Shown here: positions 25,956-34,712 of the stretch, in pieces
How positions within the stretch are numbered: position 1 is the stretch's first letter
How the letters are laid out: each line of letters begins with the position of its first letter
NCBI GenBank assembly: GCA_965116355.1
Contig: OZ220679.1
Coordinates: 186,001 to 250,000, forward strand
Length of the DNA stretch: 64,000 nt
Source: UBA1127 sp965116355
Lineage (GTDB): Bacteria > Chloroflexota > Dehalococcoidia > Lucifugimonadales > UBA1127
Reading direction: 5' to 3'
Notes under the pieces: model-generated
What the model was told of the DNA's origin: nothing
Database searches by the model: none
Seen by the model: the letters and a program-made list of their open reading frames with translations, nothing else
Program-made: the position numbers and the translations under genes

Positions 25956-26717
25956 ATGGCGCGGGCGGTGGTGGCCGGCAACTGGAAGATGAACACCTCG
26001 GTGGCTGAGGCGCGGGCGCTGGCGTCCGAGCTGCGGGAGAACATCGGCGACATGGAGGGCGTCGACCGGGTGCTGTGCCCGCCGTTCCCGTACCTGGCGA
26101 TGGTGCGCGACGCCGTGACGGGCTCGACCCTCGCGGTGGGCGCGCAGAACATGAGCCAGCACGAAAAGGGCCCGTTCACCGGCGAGGTCTCGCCGGGGAT
26201 GGTCGCCGAGCTGTGCACGCACGTCATCCTGGGCCACTCCGAGCGCCGGGCACTGTACGGCGAGACCGACGAGGCGGTGAACCTGAAGGTGGAAGCCGCC
26301 TTGAAGGCCGGGCTGACGCCCATCATCTGCGTCGGCGAGACGCTGGCGCAGCGGGAGGCCGGCGCGGCGGAGGCGGTCGTCGAGCGGCAGCTGGTGAAGG
26401 CCATCGACGGCGTGGAGACGCCGGGCGCGCTCATCGTCGCGTACGAGCCGGTGTGGGCCATCGGCACGGGGGTGCCGGCGACGCCGGACCTGGCGGCGGA
26501 CATCATGGGCGGCGTCATCCAGAGGGCGCTCGAGAGCGCCTACGGCGCATCGGCGGCCTCGGCGACGCCGCTGCTGTACGGGGGGAGCGTCACGGCGGAC
26601 TCGGTGCGCGGGTTCGTGGAGCAGGAGTGCATCCACGGCGCGCTCGTCGGCGGGGCGAGCCTGCGGGCGAGGGAGTTCGCGGAGATCGTGCGGGCAACGG
26701 CGGACGTCAAGGGGTAG
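25956..26717 (+). CDS. tpiA: Triosephosphate isomerase
   Basis: A 253-residue TIM barrel interconverting dihydroxyacetone phosphate and glyceraldehyde 3-phosphate. The active site is complete: GNWKMN with K11, the electrophilic His of HVILGHSERR, the catalytic Glu in VAYEPVWAIGTG, and the phosphate loop YGGSVTADS. ATG 25956 follows GAAAGGAGCGGG. It belongs with pgk and apgM, from which it is separated by the DUF91 gene. Confidence 0.98.
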   Translation: MARAVVAGNWKMNTSVAEARALASELRENIGDMEGVDRVLCPPFPYLAMVRDAVTGSTLAVGAQNMSQHEKGPFTGEVSPGMVAELCTHVILGHSERRALYGETDEAVNLKVEAALKAGLTPIICVGETLAQREAGAAEAVVERQLVKAIDGVETPGALIVAYEPVWAIGTGVPATPDLAADIMGGVIQRALESAYGASAASATPLLYGGSVTADSVRGFVEQECIHGALVGGASLRAREFAEIVRATADVKG

Positions 26718-26719
26718 GG

Positions 26720-26876
26720 CGCCCTTCGACAGGCTCCTTCGACGAGCTCAGGACGGAGTCAGGGCGAACGGTGGTGTGCAAGCTCTGGCCGAACGGCGTG
26801 GTTCCCGCCTTCGCGGGAACGACGAGGGAGGCGGGAACGACGGGGGAGGCGGGCGACGACAAGGGTCGCCCCTACG
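26720..26876 (+). repeat. Repeats long A, B' and E
   Basis: Long family A (26720-26771), GTTCCCGC-CTTC-GCGGGAAC (26800-26824) and family E with stem GGGCGAC/GTCGCCC and CCTACG tail (26850-26876). Confidence 0.78.
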
Positions 26877-26909
26877 CAGGGTTAGTGCGGGAGGCTACGG
26901 AGACAAAAC

Positions 26910-27272
26910 ATGCCAATTTCGCGGCTGCAGTTTGAGATGGGCATCGATGCCGGGATAGAGGCGCTGATGGTGTCCGTGTACGACCTGCTGGACGCCAATC
27001 GCGACACGGCCTACTCCGAGGAGGAGCTGTACGACCTCTTCACCGCCAACGCGCCGGGCAGCTACATCGACACGTCATACATGGACATCGCGCTGCAGAA
27101 GGTTGTGGAGCTGGGCGCGGTGGAGGAGCGGCCCGTCGCGAACTCCAAGTACTACGCCTTTCGGCAGAAGATCGACAAGGAGACGTGGGAGCTTATCGAG
27201 TCGGACGAGGCCGGTGAGCCGGAGGACACGGACCCGGCCGAGGACTCAGCCGACGCGCAGGCTCCCACTTAG
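26910..27272 (+). CDS. Hypothetical protein, winged-helix-like
   Basis: A 120-residue soluble protein, not recognised. Residues 15-95 read as alternating helices and strands (YDLLDANRDTAYSEEELYDL, then MDIALQKVVELGAVEERPV and SKYYAFRQ), which suggests a small winged-helix domain. The last 25 residues are acidic and disordered. ATG 26910 follows a CGGAG site. It ends 18 bases before miaA on the same strand and is probably cotranscribed with it. No function can be assigned. Confidence 0.6.
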   Translation: MPISRLQFEMGIDAGIEALMVSVYDLLDANRDTAYSEEELYDLFTANAPGSYIDTSYMDIALQKVVELGAVEERPVANSKYYAFRQKIDKETWELIESDEAGEPEDTDPAEDSADAQAPT

Positions 27273-27290
27273 CTCCAGGGGAACCCACTC

Positions 27291-28229
27291 GTGACCGCGC
27301 CATCCTCCCACACGATTTCCCTCCTCGTTATCGTCGGGCCTACGGCCGTGGGCAAGAGTGCGCTGGCGGTGCGGCTCGCCGAGCGGTTCGGGGGCGAGAT
27401 CGTCAACGCGGACAGCCGGCAGATGTACCGGGGCATGGAAATCGGCACCGCCGCGCCCTCGGAGGCGGAGCGGGCTGCCGTGCCCCACCACCTCTACGGC
27501 ATCGCAGATCCCGACGAGAGCTTCAGCCTCGCGCGCTACCTTCCGCTCGCTACGGAGGCCATTGCGAGCATCAACGGGCGCGGCGGACTGCCGGTGGTCG
27601 TCGGCGGGACGGGGCAGTACGTGAATGCGTTGGTGGGCGGGTGGCAGGCGCCGCGCGTGCCTCCGGACCCTGAGCTTCGCGAGCGGCTGGAGGCGGTCAT
27701 GGCGCAGGAGGGCGTCGAGGCAGCGGCGCAAGAGCTGCTCGAGGCCGACCCGGAAGCGGCGGCGCGCATCGACCTGCGCAACCCGCGGCGGGTGGTGCGC
27801 GCGTTGGAGGTGGCCGCGGTGCTGGGGCCCGGTGCGCACGGCGGGCTTTCGGCGCCGCCGTACCGCACTCTGATGCTCGGGCTGACGGTGGGGACTCGCG
27901 AGGAGCTCTACGAGCGCATCGCCGCCCGCGTCGACGCGATGCTCACAAGCGGTTGGCTCGACGAGGTGCGCGCGCTGCTGGACGCAGGGTACTCCGCAGC
28001 GCTGCCGTCGCTGTCGAGCATGGGCTACCGGGAGCTGGCGCAGCACCTGCTCGGCGAGGTGGCGCTCGACGAGGCGGCGCGGCGCATCAAGCTGGCGCAC
28101 CACCGGCTCGCCCGGCAGCAGTACACGTGGTTCAAGCCGACGGACGCGTGCATCCGGTGGCTCGTGAGGGGCGACGGCGTCGAGGCGGAGGCGGCGCGCG
28201 CCGTGGGGGCGTGGCTGGGGGAGGGGTGA
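27291..28229 (+). CDS. miaA: tRNA dimethylallyltransferase
   Basis: A 312-residue MiaA that adds the isopentenyl group to A37 of tRNAs reading UNN codons. The P-loop GPTAVGKS is at 16-23, followed by NADSRQMYRGMEIGTA (the substrate-binding DSRQ segment), VVGGTGQYVNAL and the C-terminal LSSMGYREL and RRIKLAHHRLARQQYTWFK. GTG 27291 follows CTCCAGGGGAACC. Together with tsaC and mnmA it gives three tRNA-anticodon-loop modification genes in the window. Confidence 0.96.
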   Translation: MTAPSSHTISLLVIVGPTAVGKSALAVRLAERFGGEIVNADSRQMYRGMEIGTAAPSEAERAAVPHHLYGIADPDESFSLARYLPLATEAIASINGRGGLPVVVGGTGQYVNALVGGWQAPRVPPDPELRERLEAVMAQEGVEAAAQELLEADPEAAARIDLRNPRRVVRALEVAAVLGPGAHGGLSAPPYRTLMLGLTVGTREELYERIAARVDAMLTSGWLDEVRALLDAGYSAALPSLSSMGYRELAQHLLGEVALDEAARRIKLAHHRLARQQYTWFKPTDACIRWLVRGDGVEAEAARAVGAWLGEG

Positions 28230-28237
28230 GGCAGATC

Positions 28238-28460
28238 GTTCTTCGACAGGCTCCTTCGACGAGCTCAGGACGGAGTCAGGACGAACGGGAGGTACTGCCG
28301 GGCCCCGCGCCTCTGGATACCGGCTTTCGCCGGTAAATCGGGGCTGTTGGGAGGCTCAGGTCGTGCGGCGGGCAACCACGAGGGTTGCCCCTACGGCGCA
28401 TCCTCGGCGTCTTTCGACGAGATCACGGCGGGGCGGGCGATTCGCGAATCGTCCCTACGT
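28238..28460 (+). repeat. Repeat-filled gap: long A, C, E', E
   Basis: Long family A (28238-28291), GATACCGGC-TTTC-GCCGGTAAATCGG (28312-28340), family E with stem GGGCAACC/GGTTGCCC (28370-28397) and family E with stem GGGCGATTCG/CGAATCGTCC (28434-28460). It ends at the 3' end of the convergent RDD gene, overlapping its last codons. Confidence 0.78.
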
Positions 28461-29141
28461 GAGCGGTGTCGTGTCCTCGCGGATGATGACGACGGTGTCG
28501 CAGACGAGGTCGTGGATGCCGCGGCGGTCCTCGCGCAGGGCGACCATGAAGGCGCTGACGATGGCCGGGATGAGGAAGAGCGCGAAGGTGGCGGTCAGGA
28601 CCGCGTAGCGGGCGAATGCCCGGCCCGGGCCAAGCATGGCGCCGTCGGGCCGGAGGATGCGCATGCGGAAGAGCAGGATGCCAATGGTGCCGCCCAGGAG
28701 CGAGACGAATGCCGTGGCGTACATGGCTCCCAATATGATGTTGATGCCCTGACCGCCGGTGAAGCCGCTGCCCGACGACGTCACCGTGCCGTCTTCGGCC
28801 GTCTCAACACTCGGGGTAAACGTCTCGAAGAAGTTCTCGCCGAAGAGCAGCCATGCAAGCAGCGCGGTCAGCAGGGTCAGCGGGATGTTGTCAACGATGG
28901 ATGCGAGGAGGCGGATCCAGAATCCGGCGGGCCTTCCCATCTCGAACGCGGGGAGGACGCGGCCCTCGCCAAAGCCCACGGGTTCGGACTCACGGAGCTG
29001 GGTCCAGCAGTTGGTGCACAGGCTGCGGTCGGCGAAGTTCTCGTGGCCGCAGGAGGGGCAGTTGATGTAGAGGGACGTGCCGCAGTCCCGGCACAGCCTG
29101 GCAACTTCTGGGTTCTCGTGGCCGCAACTCGGGCAACGCAT
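28455..29141 (-). CDS. Zinc-ribbon RDD family membrane protein
   Basis: A 228-residue protein. Two zinc-ribbon units lie at the N-terminus (C3/C6 with C17/C20, and C28/C31 with C42/C45), then an RDD domain with about four transmembrane helices between residues 70 and 215, including the Arg near FWIRLLASIVDNI and the Asp pair of the name. RDD proteins are thought to be small ion or solute transporters; the ribbon may sense metal or bind a partner. ATG 29139-29141 is chosen for its AGGAGGTG site, although an in-frame upstream start exists. Confidence 0.85.
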   Translation of the reverse strand: MRCPSCGHENPEVARLCRDCGTSLYINCPSCGHENFADRSLCTNCWTQLRESEPVGFGEGRVLPAFEMGRPAGFWIRLLASIVDNIPLTLLTALLAWLLFGENFFETFTPSVETAEDGTVTSSGSGFTGGQGINIILGAMYATAFVSLLGGTIGILLFRMRILRPDGAMLGPGRAFARYAVLTATFALFLIPAIVSAFMVALREDRRGIHDLVCDTVVIIREDTTPLT

Positions 29142-29220
29142 GGGGGGCACCTCCTGCCCGCCATTGTAGTCAGGGTGAAGGGGCGGGGAAAGGGCGCGGC
29201 GTCAGGGTTTGAGCCCTGAG

Positions 29221-29324
29221 GCCCCTTCGACAGGCTCCTTCGACGAGCTCAGGACGGAGTCAGGGCGGGCGGGGCCATGGAGGTGAATGGCGAGTGTCGG
29301 GGTTCCTGCCTCCGCAGGAACGAC
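29221..29324 (+). repeat. Repeats long A and B
   Basis: Long family A (29221-29272) and TTCCTGC-CTCC-GCAGGAACGACG (29298-29324) between the divergent RDD and dapF genes. Confidence 0.78.
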
Positions 29325-29337
29325 GAAAGGGGGCGGG

Positions 29338-29366
29338 TTGTCGTTGGTAGCCGCGCAAACTACACT
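29338..29366 (+). promoter_or_regulatory. Candidate promoter for dapF
   Basis: TTGTCG (29338-29343), a 17-base spacer and TACACT (29361-29366), about 50 bases upstream of the dapF start. Four of six matches in each element. Confidence 0.45.
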
Positions 29367-29421
29367 GGAAGCAGCTACCGCAGTGGCAATTGCAACCCGC
29401 ACACTCGACTGGGGGCAAGGT

Positions 29422-30339
29422 ATGGACTTTGCGAAAATGCACGGCGCGGGCAACGACTTCGTCGTCGTGGACGGGCGCGGGCAGGACCGCGACTGGGGCT
29501 CGTTGGCGGCGACGATGGCCGACCGCCATTTCGGCGTTGGTTCCGACGGGCTGCTGCTGGTCGTGCCCTCAGACGTGGCCGACCTGCAGATGCGCATGTG
29601 GAACCCGGACGGCTCAGAAGCGGAGATGTGCGGCAACGGCATCCGCTGCTTCAGCAAGTTCGCCATCGAGCGCGGCCTCGTCTCGCTGCGGGACGGGCGG
29701 TTCACGGCCGAGACGGGGGCCGGGGTGCTGGAGATCGAGCCCGTCATGCGTGACAGCAAGGTGGTGCGGGCGCGGGTGAACATGGGCCGCCCGGAACTGA
29801 CGCCGGAACTGGTGCCCGTCGACCCGGCGCAGCGGCTCGTGCCCATCGGCGCGGGGCACTCGACGGCGCAGCTCGGCCGCGGGTCCGAGGCGCGCTACTG
29901 CAACCCGACGGACATCGTCTTCGACTGGCCGCTGGCAGTGCCGGGGCACTCGATGGCCATCACGGGCGTGTCGATGGGCAACCCGCACGCCGTCGCGTTC
30001 CTGGACACGCCGGTGGAGGAGTTCGCGCTGGAGGCGATCGGCCCGCTGGTGGAGCACCACCCGCTGTTCCCCAGGCGCGTCAACTTCGAGATCGTGAACG
30101 TCATCGACCGGGCGCACCTGACCGCTCGAGTGTGGGAGCGCGGCGCAGGGCTGACGCTGGCATGCGGCAGCGGTGCGTGCGCGGTGGCGGTGGCGGCGCG
30201 CATCCACGGCTACACCGACGAGCAGGTGGCTGTGCAGCTCCCCGGCGGCACGCTCACGCTCACGTGGGACGGCGAGGGCGACGTGTTCCTCGAGGGGCCG
30301 GTGGAGCTGGTGTTCGAGGGGACGTGGCCGGACGGGTAG
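29422..30339 (+). CDS. dapF: Diaminopimelate epimerase
   Basis: A 305-residue DapF that converts LL- to meso-diaminopimelate for peptidoglycan and lysine. The two catalytic cysteines are C70 (EMCGNGIRCF) and C248 (LACGSGACAV); MHGAGNDFVVVD at the N-terminus is the family signature. ATG 29422 follows GGGGGCAAGG; the longer frame upstream reads repeat sequence. The next gene is dapL, so the pair makes meso-DAP by the aminotransferase route. Confidence 0.97.
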   Translation: MDFAKMHGAGNDFVVVDGRGQDRDWGSLAATMADRHFGVGSDGLLLVVPSDVADLQMRMWNPDGSEAEMCGNGIRCFSKFAIERGLVSLRDGRFTAETGAGVLEIEPVMRDSKVVRARVNMGRPELTPELVPVDPAQRLVPIGAGHSTAQLGRGSEARYCNPTDIVFDWPLAVPGHSMAITGVSMGNPHAVAFLDTPVEEFALEAIGPLVEHHPLFPRRVNFEIVNVIDRAHLTARVWERGAGLTLACGSGACAVAVAARIHGYTDEQVAVQLPGGTLTLTWDGEGDVFLEGPVELVFEGTWPDG

Positions 30340-30400
30340 CGAGGCGACATAACGGCGCGAAGGCAGTCGAGCTTACAGGCGCAGCTTGCGAACTAGCATT

Positions 30401-30477
30401 CTGGATTCCCGCAAAAGCGGGAATGACGACAGCGGTTGGTTCGGGCTTTCTGGATACCGGCCTTCGCCGGTATGACG
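30401..30477 (+). repeat. Repeats D and C before dapL
   Basis: GGATTCCCGC-AAAA-GCGGGAATGACG (30401-30428) and GGATACCGGC-CTTC-GCCGGTATGACG (30450-30477). The first has an exchanged AAAA loop. Confidence 0.8.
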
Positions 30478-30495
30478 AATTTTGAAGGGGTACCT

Positions 30496-31668
30496 ATGAA
30501 GTTCACGCAGCGTGTGCAGCAGCTCCCGCCCTATTTGTTCGTGGAGATTTCACGGCGCATTGCGGCCAAGCGGGCCGAGGGCAAGCGCGTCGTCACCTTC
30601 GGCATCGGCGACCCGGACCTGGCGACGCCCGACCCGGTGCTCGACGAGCTGAAGGAGGCCTCGCACCGGCGCCCGAACCACCGCTACCCGGAGACGGAGG
30701 GCCTGCCGGAGTTCCGGCAGGCCGTCGCGGGGTGGTACAGCGACCGTTTCGGGGTGGAGCTGGACCCCGCCACCGAGGTGATGTCGCTGATCGGCGCGAA
30801 GGAGGGTATCGGGCACATCGCGCTGGGGCTGCTGGAGCCGGGGGACATCGCGCTGCAGCCGGACCCCGCGTACCCGGTCTACAACGTGGGCACGCTGTTC
30901 GCCGGAGCGGAGCCGTACTGGCTGCCGCTGTCGGAGGAGAACGGCTGGCTGCCCGACCTGGACGCCGTCCCGGACAACGTCGCGCGGAAGGCGCAGGTGC
31001 TGTGGCTGAACTACCCCAACAACCCGACGGGCGCCGTCGCGGAGCTCGACTACTTCGAGCGGGCCGTGGACTTCTGCCGCAAGCATGACATTGCATTGCT
31101 TTCCGACGCGTGCTACACGGAGGTGGCGTTCGACGGGTACCGGCCGGTGAGCGCGCTGCAGGTTCCGGGCGCGAAGGACGTGTGCCTGGAGTTCCACTCG
31201 CTCTCGAAGAGCTACAACATGACGGGCTGGCGCATCGGCATGGCCGTGGGCAACGCCGACCTGGTCAGGGCGCTCTTCCTGGTCAAGTCCAACCTGGACT
31301 CGGGCGTGTCGCAAGCGGTGCAGCAGATGGGCATCCGTGCGCTGGAGACCAGCCAAGAGGAGATCGACGCGCGGAACGCGCACTACCAGGCGCGGCGGGA
31401 CAAGGTGATCGCGGCGCTGAAGGGGCTCGGCATCAACATGGAGCCGCCGCGGGCCAGCCTGTACGTGTGGGCACCGGTGCCGGAGGGCTTCACGTCGGCG
31501 TCCTTCGCGACGGCCGTGCTGGACGACCTGGACATGGTGGTGACGCCGGGGACGGGCTACGGCAAGTACGGCGAGGGGTACATCCGGCTCTCGCTTACGC
31601 TCTCGGACGAGGACCTGGAGGAGGGCGTGCGGCGGCTGCAGTCGTGGAAGGTGCCGACGCCGGGGTAG
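30496..31668 (+). CDS. dapL: LL-diaminopimelate aminotransferase
   Basis: A 390-residue class I/II aminotransferase of the DapL type. It makes LL-DAP directly from tetrahydrodipicolinate and glutamate, bypassing the succinylase or acetylase route. The PLP lysine is K238 in SLSKSYNMTGWRIG, with NYPNNPTGA (172-180) and the N-terminal FGIGDPDLATP. Position beside dapF supports DapL over other aminotransferases of the same fold. ATG 30496 follows GAAGGGG; repeats lie directly upstream. Confidence 0.92.
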   Translation: MKFTQRVQQLPPYLFVEISRRIAAKRAEGKRVVTFGIGDPDLATPDPVLDELKEASHRRPNHRYPETEGLPEFRQAVAGWYSDRFGVELDPATEVMSLIGAKEGIGHIALGLLEPGDIALQPDPAYPVYNVGTLFAGAEPYWLPLSEENGWLPDLDAVPDNVARKAQVLWLNYPNNPTGAVAELDYFERAVDFCRKHDIALLSDACYTEVAFDGYRPVSALQVPGAKDVCLEFHSLSKSYNMTGWRIGMAVGNADLVRALFLVKSNLDSGVSQAVQQMGIRALETSQEEIDARNAHYQARRDKVIAALKGLGINMEPPRASLYVWAPVPEGFTSASFATAVLDDLDMVVTPGTGYGKYGEGYIRLSLTLSDEDLEEGVRRLQSWKVPTPG

Positions 31669-31678
31669 GGGAGCGACG

Positions 31679-32062
31679 ATGCCCGACACCTACGTCCACT
31701 TCGAGATACCCGCCGACGACCCGGACAGGCTCATGGGCTTCTATGGCGACGTCTTCGGCTGGCGCTTCCAGCGGCTCGGCAACCCCTCGATCCCCGGCGG
31801 CGAGTACATCGCCATATCCACGCGCGACGAGGGCGAGCCGGGGCTCGACGGCGGCATGTACAAGAAGACGTTCGAGGGCGACGGGCCGCGCTCGTACATC
31901 AGCGTGTCGTCGCTGGACGAGACGGTGGCCAAGGTCGAGGCGTCTGGCGGCAGCGTGATGATGCCGCGGATGGCGGTCGCGGGCATCGGGTGGATTGCCG
32001 TGATCGCCGACCCGGAGGGCAACGTGCAGGGCGTCATCGAGGCGGACGCGAGCGCCGCGTAG
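31679..32062 (+). CDS. VOC family (glyoxalase/dioxygenase fold) protein
   Basis: A 127-residue single VOC domain. FEIPADDPDRLMGFYGDVFGWRFQ (8-31 region) with His7, and the C-terminal GIGWIAVIADPEGNVQGVIEA are the two beta-alpha-beta-beta-beta halves. The usual metal ligands of glyoxalase I are only partly recognisable, so no reaction is assigned. It starts 10 bases after dapL, probably on the same message, and is followed by a family F repeat. Confidence 0.85.
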   Translation: MPDTYVHFEIPADDPDRLMGFYGDVFGWRFQRLGNPSIPGGEYIAISTRDEGEPGLDGGMYKKTFEGDGPRSYISVSSLDETVAKVEASGGSVMMPRMAVAGIGWIAVIADPEGNVQGVIEADASAA

Positions 32063-32070
32063 GCGGGGGG

Positions 32071-32112
32071 GCGCCCCCATCCTAACCTTCCCACAAGGAT
32101 GGGGGAAGGGAC
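32071..32112 (+). repeat. Family F repeat
   Basis: CCCCCATCCTAACCTTCCC with the GGGGGAAGGGACT partner, between the convergent VOC and uvrC genes, ending 10 bases before the uvrC stop. Confidence 0.8.
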
Positions 32113-32122
32113 TGACTGCGGA

Positions 32123-34048
32123 TTAGAGCTGGTCCTTCACGTTCTGCGCCAAAGCTCGCGTCATGCCGGGGACGGCTGACAGCTCCTCAAGCGTTGCGTC
32201 GCGGATGGCCTGCACGCTGCCGAAACGCTGCATCAGCAGGCGGCGGCGCTTGGGGCCGATGCCGTTCACCGTGTCGAGGCCCGAGCGGGTCTGGCGCTTG
32301 GAGCGCAGCCGCTGGTGGTAGGTGACGGCGAAGCGGTGGGCCTCGTCGCGGACGCGCTGGACGAGGAAGAGGCCCTGCGAGTTGCGCGGAAGCAGCGTCG
32401 GCTCCGGGCTGTGCGGCACGAAGATCTCCTCCTCGCGCTTGGCGAGCGACGCCAGGGGCACCACGTCGGTCGAGAGGCCCATCTCCAGGAACACGCCGTG
32501 AACGGCTGAAAGCTGTCCCTTGCCGCCGTCGATGAGGACGAGGTCCGGCACGTTCTCCCACGCCTTGCCGTCGGGCGCGTCCGTCTGCTCCTCGGCGGCG
32601 GGCGGTTCGGCGTCGACGGGCTCGGCGTTGTCCTCGACGGGAAGCGAGGCGGCCATGCGGGCGAAGCGGCGGCGCAGCACCTCACGCATGGAGGCGAAGT
32701 CGTCGTTGCCGTCGACGGTCTTGACCTTGAAGCGGCGGTAGTGCTCCTTGCGGGGCGCGCCGTTCTGGAAGACCACCATGCTGCCGACGGTGTCCGAGCC
32801 CTGCACGTGCGAGATGTCGTAGCACTCGATGCGCTTGGGCAGGCGCGGGAGGCTGAGCGCCTCCTGCACCTCGCCCATGGCGGCGTCGAGGGCGCCCTGC
32901 CCGGCGAGACGCTGGGCGCGGGACATGCTGAGGCCCTGCGTGGCGTTCTCGGCCACCATCGCGACGAGGCGGCGCTTCTCGCCGCGCACGGGCACCTGGA
33001 GCTGCACGTTCGTGCCGCGGCGGCCGGTGAGCCACTCGGTCAGCAGGGGCGTGTCGTCGGCGGGGTGCTGGAGGAGGACGGTGGGCGGGACGTAGGAGGC
33101 GCGGTCGTAGAACTGCTGGATGAAGGTGGCGAGAACGCGCCCCTCCTCCTCGTCCTGGACGCCGTCCATGATGAAATGGTCGCGGCCGACGAGCTTGCCG
33201 TTGCGGATGAAGAAGGCCTCCACCCACGCCTCGTTGCGCTCCTGGGCCATGGCGATGACGTCCGTGTCCTGGTTGCGGAGCGAGACGACCTTCTGGTCCT
33301 CGCCGACGCGCTGGACGGCCTGCACCTGGTCGCGGAGGCGGGCGGCGCGCTCGAACTCGAGGCGCTCGGCGGCCTCGTGCATGCGCTGGTTGAGCTGGCG
33401 CACGACGTCCGTCGTCTTTCCCTCGAGGAACATGAGCACCTGCTCGATGACCTCCATGTAGTCGCCGCGGTCCGCGTAGCCGACGCAGGGCGCGACGCAG
33501 CGGTGGATGTAGTACTCGAGGCAGGGGCGCGGGTCGGTGCCGGTGATGGTCTTGGTGCAGGAGCGGTAGGGGAAGAGCTTCTTCAGCAGCGCGAGGGTCT
33601 TGCGCACCGAGCCGGCGCTGGCGAAGGGGCCGAAGTAGCGGGCGCCGTCGTTCTGGACGCGGCGGGTGAAGTAGACCTGCGGAAAGTCCTCGCTGGGGTC
33701 GATCTTGATGTAGGGGTAGGTCTTGTCGTCGCGGAGGCGGGTGTTGAAGGGGGGCCGGTGGCGCTTGATGAGGGTGTTCTCGAGGATGAGGGCCTCGCTC
33801 TCCGAGTGGGTGACGACGAACTCGAAGTCGCGGGCCTGCTGCACCATGCGGCGGATCTTAGGCGCGAGGCCGAAAGGCGTTCCGAAGTAGGAGCGGAGCC
33901 GGTTGCGCAGGTTGGCGGCCTTGCCGACGTAGATGAACTGGCTGGAGGCGTTCTTGAAGAGGTAGACGCCCGGACGCGCCGGGACGGAGCCCAGGCGCTC
34001 GCGCATGGGGCCGTTCGCGAGGGTGAGGGTCTCGGACGGGTCAACCAT
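32123..34048 (-). CDS. uvrC: UvrABC system protein C
   Basis: A 641-residue excinuclease subunit making both incisions in nucleotide-excision repair. The GIY-YIG domain is N-terminal (PGVYLF at 26-31, IYVGKA at 39-44), followed by a Cys-rich stretch, the UVR segment RLEFERAARLRDQVQAV, the RNase-H-like nuclease domain (ECYDISHVQG, VLIDGGKGQ) and a C-terminal helix-hairpin-helix pair (NGIGPKRRR, VPGMTRALA). A 30-residue acidic Ala/Pro/Glu insertion splits the nuclease domain before DLVLIDGG. ATG 34046-34048 is preferred; another in-frame ATG lies 18 bases upstream, and neither has a clear ribosome site. Confidence 0.96.
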   Translation of the reverse strand: MVDPSETLTLANGPMRERLGSVPARPGVYLFKNASSQFIYVGKAANLRNRLRSYFGTPFGLAPKIRRMVQQARDFEFVVTHSESEALILENTLIKRHRPPFNTRLRDDKTYPYIKIDPSEDFPQVYFTRRVQNDGARYFGPFASAGSVRKTLALLKKLFPYRSCTKTITGTDPRPCLEYYIHRCVAPCVGYADRGDYMEVIEQVLMFLEGKTTDVVRQLNQRMHEAAERLEFERAARLRDQVQAVQRVGEDQKVVSLRNQDTDVIAMAQERNEAWVEAFFIRNGKLVGRDHFIMDGVQDEEEGRVLATFIQQFYDRASYVPPTVLLQHPADDTPLLTEWLTGRRGTNVQLQVPVRGEKRRLVAMVAENATQGLSMSRAQRLAGQGALDAAMGEVQEALSLPRLPKRIECYDISHVQGSDTVGSMVVFQNGAPRKEHYRRFKVKTVDGNDDFASMREVLRRRFARMAASLPVEDNAEPVDAEPPAAEEQTDAPDGKAWENVPDLVLIDGGKGQLSAVHGVFLEMGLSTDVVPLASLAKREEEIFVPHSPEPTLLPRNSQGLFLVQRVRDEAHRFAVTYHQRLRSKRQTRSGLDTVNGIGPKRRRLLMQRFGSVQAIRDATLEELSAVPGMTRALAQNVKDQL

Positions 34049-34101
34049 AGGCCAATTGTACGCCATGCAAGCGAGGGGCGGCTGCGGGGCGGGCGCAGGG
34101 G

Positions 34102-34170
34102 CTGGATTCCCGCTTTCGCGGGAATGACGGCGGAGGCCGCCCCCTTCGACTAAGCTCACGGCGAACGGGG
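34102..34170 (+). repeat. Repeats D and A
   Basis: GGATTCCCGC-TTTC-GCGGGAATGACGG (34102-34130) and a decayed family A (34141-34170). Confidence 0.75.
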
Positions 34171-34173
34171 GCG

Positions 34174-34542
34174 TTACTCGCCGAGGAGCGTTGTCAGGAC
34201 GACGAGGAGGATGCCCGTGAAGCCCGCGAGAGCCGCGATGCGGATGAGCTCCTTCTTCAGCAGCGGGTCGCCCCGCACGGAGGCCCCGGACACCGTCGTG
34301 CCCGCGGGTTGCGGCGCAGGCGTGCGACGGGGCGGCGCGACGGGAGCGGGTGCCGGCGCAGCAGCTTCGGCGGTTGACGGCACAACATCGACGGCGGGAG
34401 CGTCGGCGTCGGCATGGGCGCTCTCGCGCGCCGCCGCAGCGGCCTGCCGCTGCTCGACGGCGGCGGTGCGGCCCTGCTCGCCGTGGCGCTTGCGGTTGCG
34501 GTGTCCCCTGTGACCGGTGGAGCCTCTGGAACTGCGGGGCAT
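34174..34542 (-). CDS. Small protein with C-terminal membrane anchor
   Basis: A 122-residue protein not matching a known family. The first 30 residues are very basic (RGSTGHRGHRNRKR), the middle is Ala/Pro-rich and disordered, and the end holds one hydrophobic helix (about residues 100-118, IAALAGFTGILLVVLTTLL), so it is probably tail-anchored with the basic part in the cytoplasm. A strong GGAGG site sits 6-7 bases before ATG 34540-34542, which supports it as real. It lies upstream of uvrC on the same strand. Confidence 0.6.
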   Translation of the reverse strand: MPRSSRGSTGHRGHRNRKRHGEQGRTAAVEQRQAAAAARESAHADADAPAVDVVPSTAEAAAPAPAPVAPPRRTPAPQPAGTTVSGASVRGDPLLKKELIRIAALAGFTGILLVVLTTLLGE

Positions 34543-34608
34543 CTATGTCCTCCATGTGCGGGCGCCGCTCAACGGGCGCTCCGGGTATGTCGTTTCACCC
34601 TGTTCATT

Positions 34609-34701
34609 CACCCTTCGATTTCCCTCAGGGCGAACGCGTTTCCCCGAGGGAACCGGGGGACTCCTCCCATCCTAACCTTCCCCCACAAAGGGGGAAGGGA
34701 C
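34609..34701 (+). repeat. Repeats A' and F
   Basis: Family A' (34609-34636) and family F (34661-34701), ending just before the stop of the cytidylate-kinase-like gene. Confidence 0.78.
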
Positions 34702-34712
34702 ATCGGCGGCGG

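Noticed and set aside
29287..29421. Longer dapF start
   Set aside because: It would translate repeat B and the promoter; the family begins at MDFAKMHGAGND.
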